From positions 1 to 35,889 of the forward strand of contig DAOUTI010000004.1 of the NCBI GenBank assembly GCA_030626795.1: DNA of 35,889 bases, read 5' to 3'. Source of the stretch: Flavobacteriaceae bacterium (lineage in GTDB: Bacteria; Bacteroidota; Bacteroidia; Flavobacteriales; Flavobacteriaceae). This document shows positions 33,439 to 35,889 of this stretch, one piece after another; the stretch's first letter is position 1, and each line of letters starts with the position of its first letter. The notes under the pieces were generated by a model. The model was not told where the DNA came from and ran no database searches. It saw only the letters and a program-made list of their open reading frames with translations. The position numbers were made by a program, and so were the translations under genes.

Positions 33439-33456
33439 AAAATTAAGTTAATAAAT

Positions 33457-35643
33457 CTATCGTGTAAACAACATTTCTCTGTATTTAGCTAAAGGCCATT
33501 TTTCATCATCAACCATCAATTCTAATTTATCGCAATGGTATCTAATTTCATCAAAATAAGGTTTTACTTTATCACAATATGTAATTGCTTTTTGCTCTAC
33601 ATCTTCCATAACATTTGCTTTTTTACGTTCTTCAACCATAGCTTTCACTTTAATTGTAATACCGCTGATATGACCGGAAATTGCTTTAATCAATTCCAAT
33701 TGCTCTTTAGCAATAGTTTCAAATTCTGACTCAAAAACATCTTTCAATCCCGTTACATTTTCAATCAAAACATTTTGATAATTAACCGCAGTAGGAATTA
33801 CGTGATTCAAAGCAATATCTCCTAAAACTCTACCTTCTATTTGAATACGTAAAGAATACTCATCCAATTCAATTTCATGACGAGCTTCAATCTCCACCTT
33901 ACTCATTACCTCTAATTCATCATACAAATCGATAGTTTTTTTAGCAATTTTAGCTCTTAGAGCAATTGGCGTAGTTTTGTTATTACTTAAGCCTCTCTTT
34001 GCTGCTTCATCTTCCCAAGCTTGTCCGTACCCATTTCCTTCAAATAATATATCTCTAGATTCTTTAATATATTCACGTAAAACATTAAAAATAGCTTCAT
34101 CTTTTTTCAATTCTTTACTAGCAATCAATTTATCAACTTCAATTTTAAAATCTTTCAATTGTTTTGCAACAATCGAATTTAAAATTGTCATTGGGTTAGC
34201 ACAATTTGCCAAAGAGCCTACAGCTCTATACTCAAATTTATTTCCTGTAAAGGCAAAAGGAGATGTTCTATTTCGATCGGTATTATCCAACATAATTTCT
34301 GGAATTTTACCTACAACATTTAATTTAAGATCAGTTTTTTCTTGCGGAGATAATTTACCGTTAGTAACACCTTCTAATTCTTTCAATACTTTAGTTAATT
34401 GCTCGCCAATAAAAACTGAAATAATTGCTGGAGGTGCTTCATTTGCCCCCAAACGATGATCATTACTTGCTGATGCAATTCCTGCTCGCATCAATTCTTC
34501 ATATTCGTGAATTGCTTTAATGGTATTGATAAAGAAAGTCAAAAATTCTAAATTACGCATAGGTGTTTTACCTGGCGCCAATAAATTTACACCTGTATTT
34601 GTACTTAATGACCAGTTATTATGTTTACCCGAACCATTAATTCCTGCAAAAGGTTTTTCGTGTAATAACAATTTAAAATTATGTTTTGAAGCTATTCTAC
34701 CCATAACATCCATTAGTAATGAATTGTGGTCAACCGCTAAGTTGGCTTCTTCATAAATTGGGGCCAATTCAAATTGATTTGGCGCTACTTCGTTATGCCT
34801 TGTCTTTACAGGAATTCCTAACTTCATACATTCATATTCCAATTCGCGCATAAAATTCATTGCTCTTTGCGGAATACTACCAAAATAATGGTCGTCTAAT
34901 TGTTGACCTTTGGCAGAGGAGTGGCCTAATAAAGTACGACCTGTCATAATAATATCAGGACGAGAAATTGCCAATGCTTTATCAATTAAAAAGTATTCTT
35001 GTTCCCAACCTAATGAGGCATTTACTTTAGTTACATTTTTATCAAAGTATTTTGCTACAGCAGTAGCATGTTTATCAATTGCTTGTAAAGCTCTTAATAA
35101 AGGTGTTTTATTGTCTAAGGCTTCACCAGTATAGGCAACAAAAATTGTAGGAATACAAAGTGTTGTACCATAAACAAATGCTGGCGATGTTGGATCCCAA
35201 GCCGTATAACCTCTCGCTTCAAAAGTATTTCTTATTCCGCCGTTTGGAAAACTTGAAGCATCTGGTTCTTGCTGTACCAATTCATTACCTCCAAATCTTT
35301 CAATGGCATTACCACCTTCGGTTGGTTCAAAAAAAGCATCATGCTTTTCTGCTGTTCCACCTGTTAAAGGTTGAAACCAATGCGTATAATGACTAACTCC
35401 TTTTGCCATTGCCCATTCTTTCATAGCTGAAGCAACTTGATCGGCAATTTTTCTATCAATTTTAGTGCCTTTTGTCATTGCACTCATTACTCCATTGTAT
35501 GCTTCTTTGGTCAAATACTGGCGCATAGAGTTTTCGCTAAATACATTGATACCAAAAGATTCTGAATGTTTTGCTGGTTCAGTAAATTCAACCGGTTTAC
35601 GGTTTAGTGTTTCCTTTAAAGCTTGAAATCGAAAAGTAGTCAT
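33457..35643 (-). CDS. glnA: Type III glutamine synthetase
   Basis: A 728-residue GSIII, the long form found in Bacteroidota and some cyanobacteria, making glutamine from glutamate, ammonia and ATP. Visible are the N-terminal GSIII-specific region ('FRFQALKETLNRKPVEFTEPAKHSESFGINVFSENSMRQYL'), 'SHYTHWFQPLTGGTAEKHDAFF', the 'WEQEYFLID' metal-binding strand and 'ARHNEVAPNQFELAPIYEEANLAVDHNSLLM', 'KPFAGINGSGKHNNWSLSTN' and the 'NRTSPFAFTGNKFEYRAVGS' segment. Length and motifs are those of the family; there is no adenylylation-type Tyr control as in GSI. It is a single gene with its own terminator and an AT-rich upstream region. Confidence 0.97.
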   Translation of the reverse strand: MTTFRFQALKETLNRKPVEFTEPAKHSESFGINVFSENSMRQYLTKEAYNGVMSAMTKGTKIDRKIADQVASAMKEWAMAKGVSHYTHWFQPLTGGTAEKHDAFFEPTEGGNAIERFGGNELVQQEPDASSFPNGGIRNTFEARGYTAWDPTSPAFVYGTTLCIPTIFVAYTGEALDNKTPLLRALQAIDKHATAVAKYFDKNVTKVNASLGWEQEYFLIDKALAISRPDIIMTGRTLLGHSSAKGQQLDDHYFGSIPQRAMNFMRELEYECMKLGIPVKTRHNEVAPNQFELAPIYEEANLAVDHNSLLMDVMGRIASKHNFKLLLHEKPFAGINGSGKHNNWSLSTNTGVNLLAPGKTPMRNLEFLTFFINTIKAIHEYEELMRAGIASASNDHRLGANEAPPAIISVFIGEQLTKVLKELEGVTNGKLSPQEKTDLKLNVVGKIPEIMLDNTDRNRTSPFAFTGNKFEYRAVGSLANCANPMTILNSIVAKQLKDFKIEVDKLIASKELKKDEAIFNVLREYIKESRDILFEGNGYGQAWEDEAAKRGLSNNKTTPIALRAKIAKKTIDLYDELEVMSKVEIEARHEIELDEYSLRIQIEGRVLGDIALNHVIPTAVNYQNVLIENVTGLKDVFESEFETIAKEQLELIKAISGHISGITIKVKAMVEERKKANVMEDVEQKAITYCDKVKPYFDEIRYHCDKLELMVDDEKWPLAKYREMLFTR

Positions 35644-35813
35644 TTTTTAATATATTTTATATGATACCACAAAAATATAACTTTTTACAAATAAAACCAC
35701 CATACCCCTTATTTTTTTAGGGTAAAATTGTTATTTTTATTACTTAAATAAAAAATAACCCTAATTTTTATAGGTATATCAATATATGATTTAAAATTTG
35801 TGAAATAGTAACC
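35644..35813 (-). promoter_or_regulatory. Upstream region of glutamine synthetase with ACCCT repeats
   Basis: No gene here. On the plus strand the motif ACCCC/ACCCT and its complement AGGGT recur near 35704, 35728 and 35758, two of them as an inverted pair around a T run. Minus-strand TATTTTTG at about 35669-35676 fits TAnnTTTG. Could be a nitrogen-responsive operator cluster; only inference. Confidence 0.35.
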
Positions 35814-35889
35814 TTATAAGGTTAAGGCTATAAAAACAATATATCCGCCAAGGAGAATTAATCCCTCTTTCCATGATAGTTTCATTCTA
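35814..35889 (-). CDS. C-terminal end of a membrane protein, partial
   Basis: Reading the minus strand from the right edge, a frame without stops ends at TAA 35816-35814. The visible 24 residues read RMKLSWKEGLILLGGY then IVFIALTL: a charged turn and a final hydrophobic helix, as at the end of a polytopic membrane protein; the 'WKEGLILLGGYIVFI' pattern recalls the last helix of calcium/sodium antiporters, but so little is visible that the family is only a guess. A perfect palindrome (AACCTTATAAGGTT, 35810-35823) overlaps its stop. Confidence 0.45.
   Translation of the reverse strand, partial: RMKLSWKEGLILLGGYIVFIALTL

Noticed and set aside
33977-34459. 160-codon plus-strand frame opposite glutamine synthetase
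   Set aside because: Antisense to conserved coding sequence; length is explained by codon bias of the AT-rich minus-strand gene.

Overview
The window is a piece of an AT-rich chromosome from a member of the Bacteroidota, almost certainly a marine-type Flavobacteriaceae; genus cannot be fixed from the sequence alone. The evidence is the gliding genes gldE and gldD, a large secreted protein with a type IX secretion (T9SS) C-terminal sorting domain, type III glutamine synthetase, GSCFA and DUF3570/DUF4266 proteins, Bacteroidota-style promoters (TAnnTTTG), and near absence of Shine-Dalgarno sequences. Most of it is ordinary housekeeping DNA; the accessory signal is at the left end.

Layout. 1-1100: the 5' two thirds of a tyrosine recombinase, running off the left edge, next to an intact tRNA-Arg(UCG) with direct repeats between them; this looks like the integrase end of an integrative element sitting at a tRNA. 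Beside the tRNA is a degenerate second tRNA 5' half split by a palindromic repeat. 1199-2258: yqeY and recX, separated by a 68-nt near-perfect hairpin. 2330-5989: T9SS cargo protein with lamin-tail domains. 6036-8178: rng, an unlisted-size 30-residue very basic protein, and HU. 8300-12792: mutY, then a tight ssb-gldE-gldD-ctaA run. 13100-14831: three small lipoproteins (alanine-rich/Cys-tailed, SYLF-domain, HMA-domain). 14902-16666: DMT-family permease, rplU-rpmA. 16796-19576: flippase, dut, TPR protein. 19577-23793 (minus): M23 peptidase, MerR regulator, lemA, TPM protein, then a PaaE-like reductase and a LysE permease. 23913-27554: alaS and a GSCFA protein. 27586-30211: rhodanese, M20 amidohydrolase, unknown membrane protein. 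30220-33265 (minus): a four-gene operon thioredoxin-apbE-DUF4266-DUF3570. 33457-35643: type III glutamine synthetase. 35814-end: the last 24 or so codons of a membrane protein.

How genes fit together. The thioredoxin-ApbE-DUF4266-DUF3570 operon is the most interesting functional unit: every product carries an export signal, one is a flavin transferase, one a disulfide protein, one a Cys-tailed small lipoprotein and one a probable outer-membrane barrel containing two SGAS sequences similar to ApbE flavinylation sites. It is a credible but uncharacterised envelope redox system. The ssb-gldE-gldD-ctaA run couples DNA-binding, gliding/T9SS and heme A genes in one transcript. The other items worth a look are the 30-residue basic protein with a bS22/mS38-like pattern, the tRNA-Arg with a swapped 19-56 tertiary pair, and the recombinase-proximal repeats.
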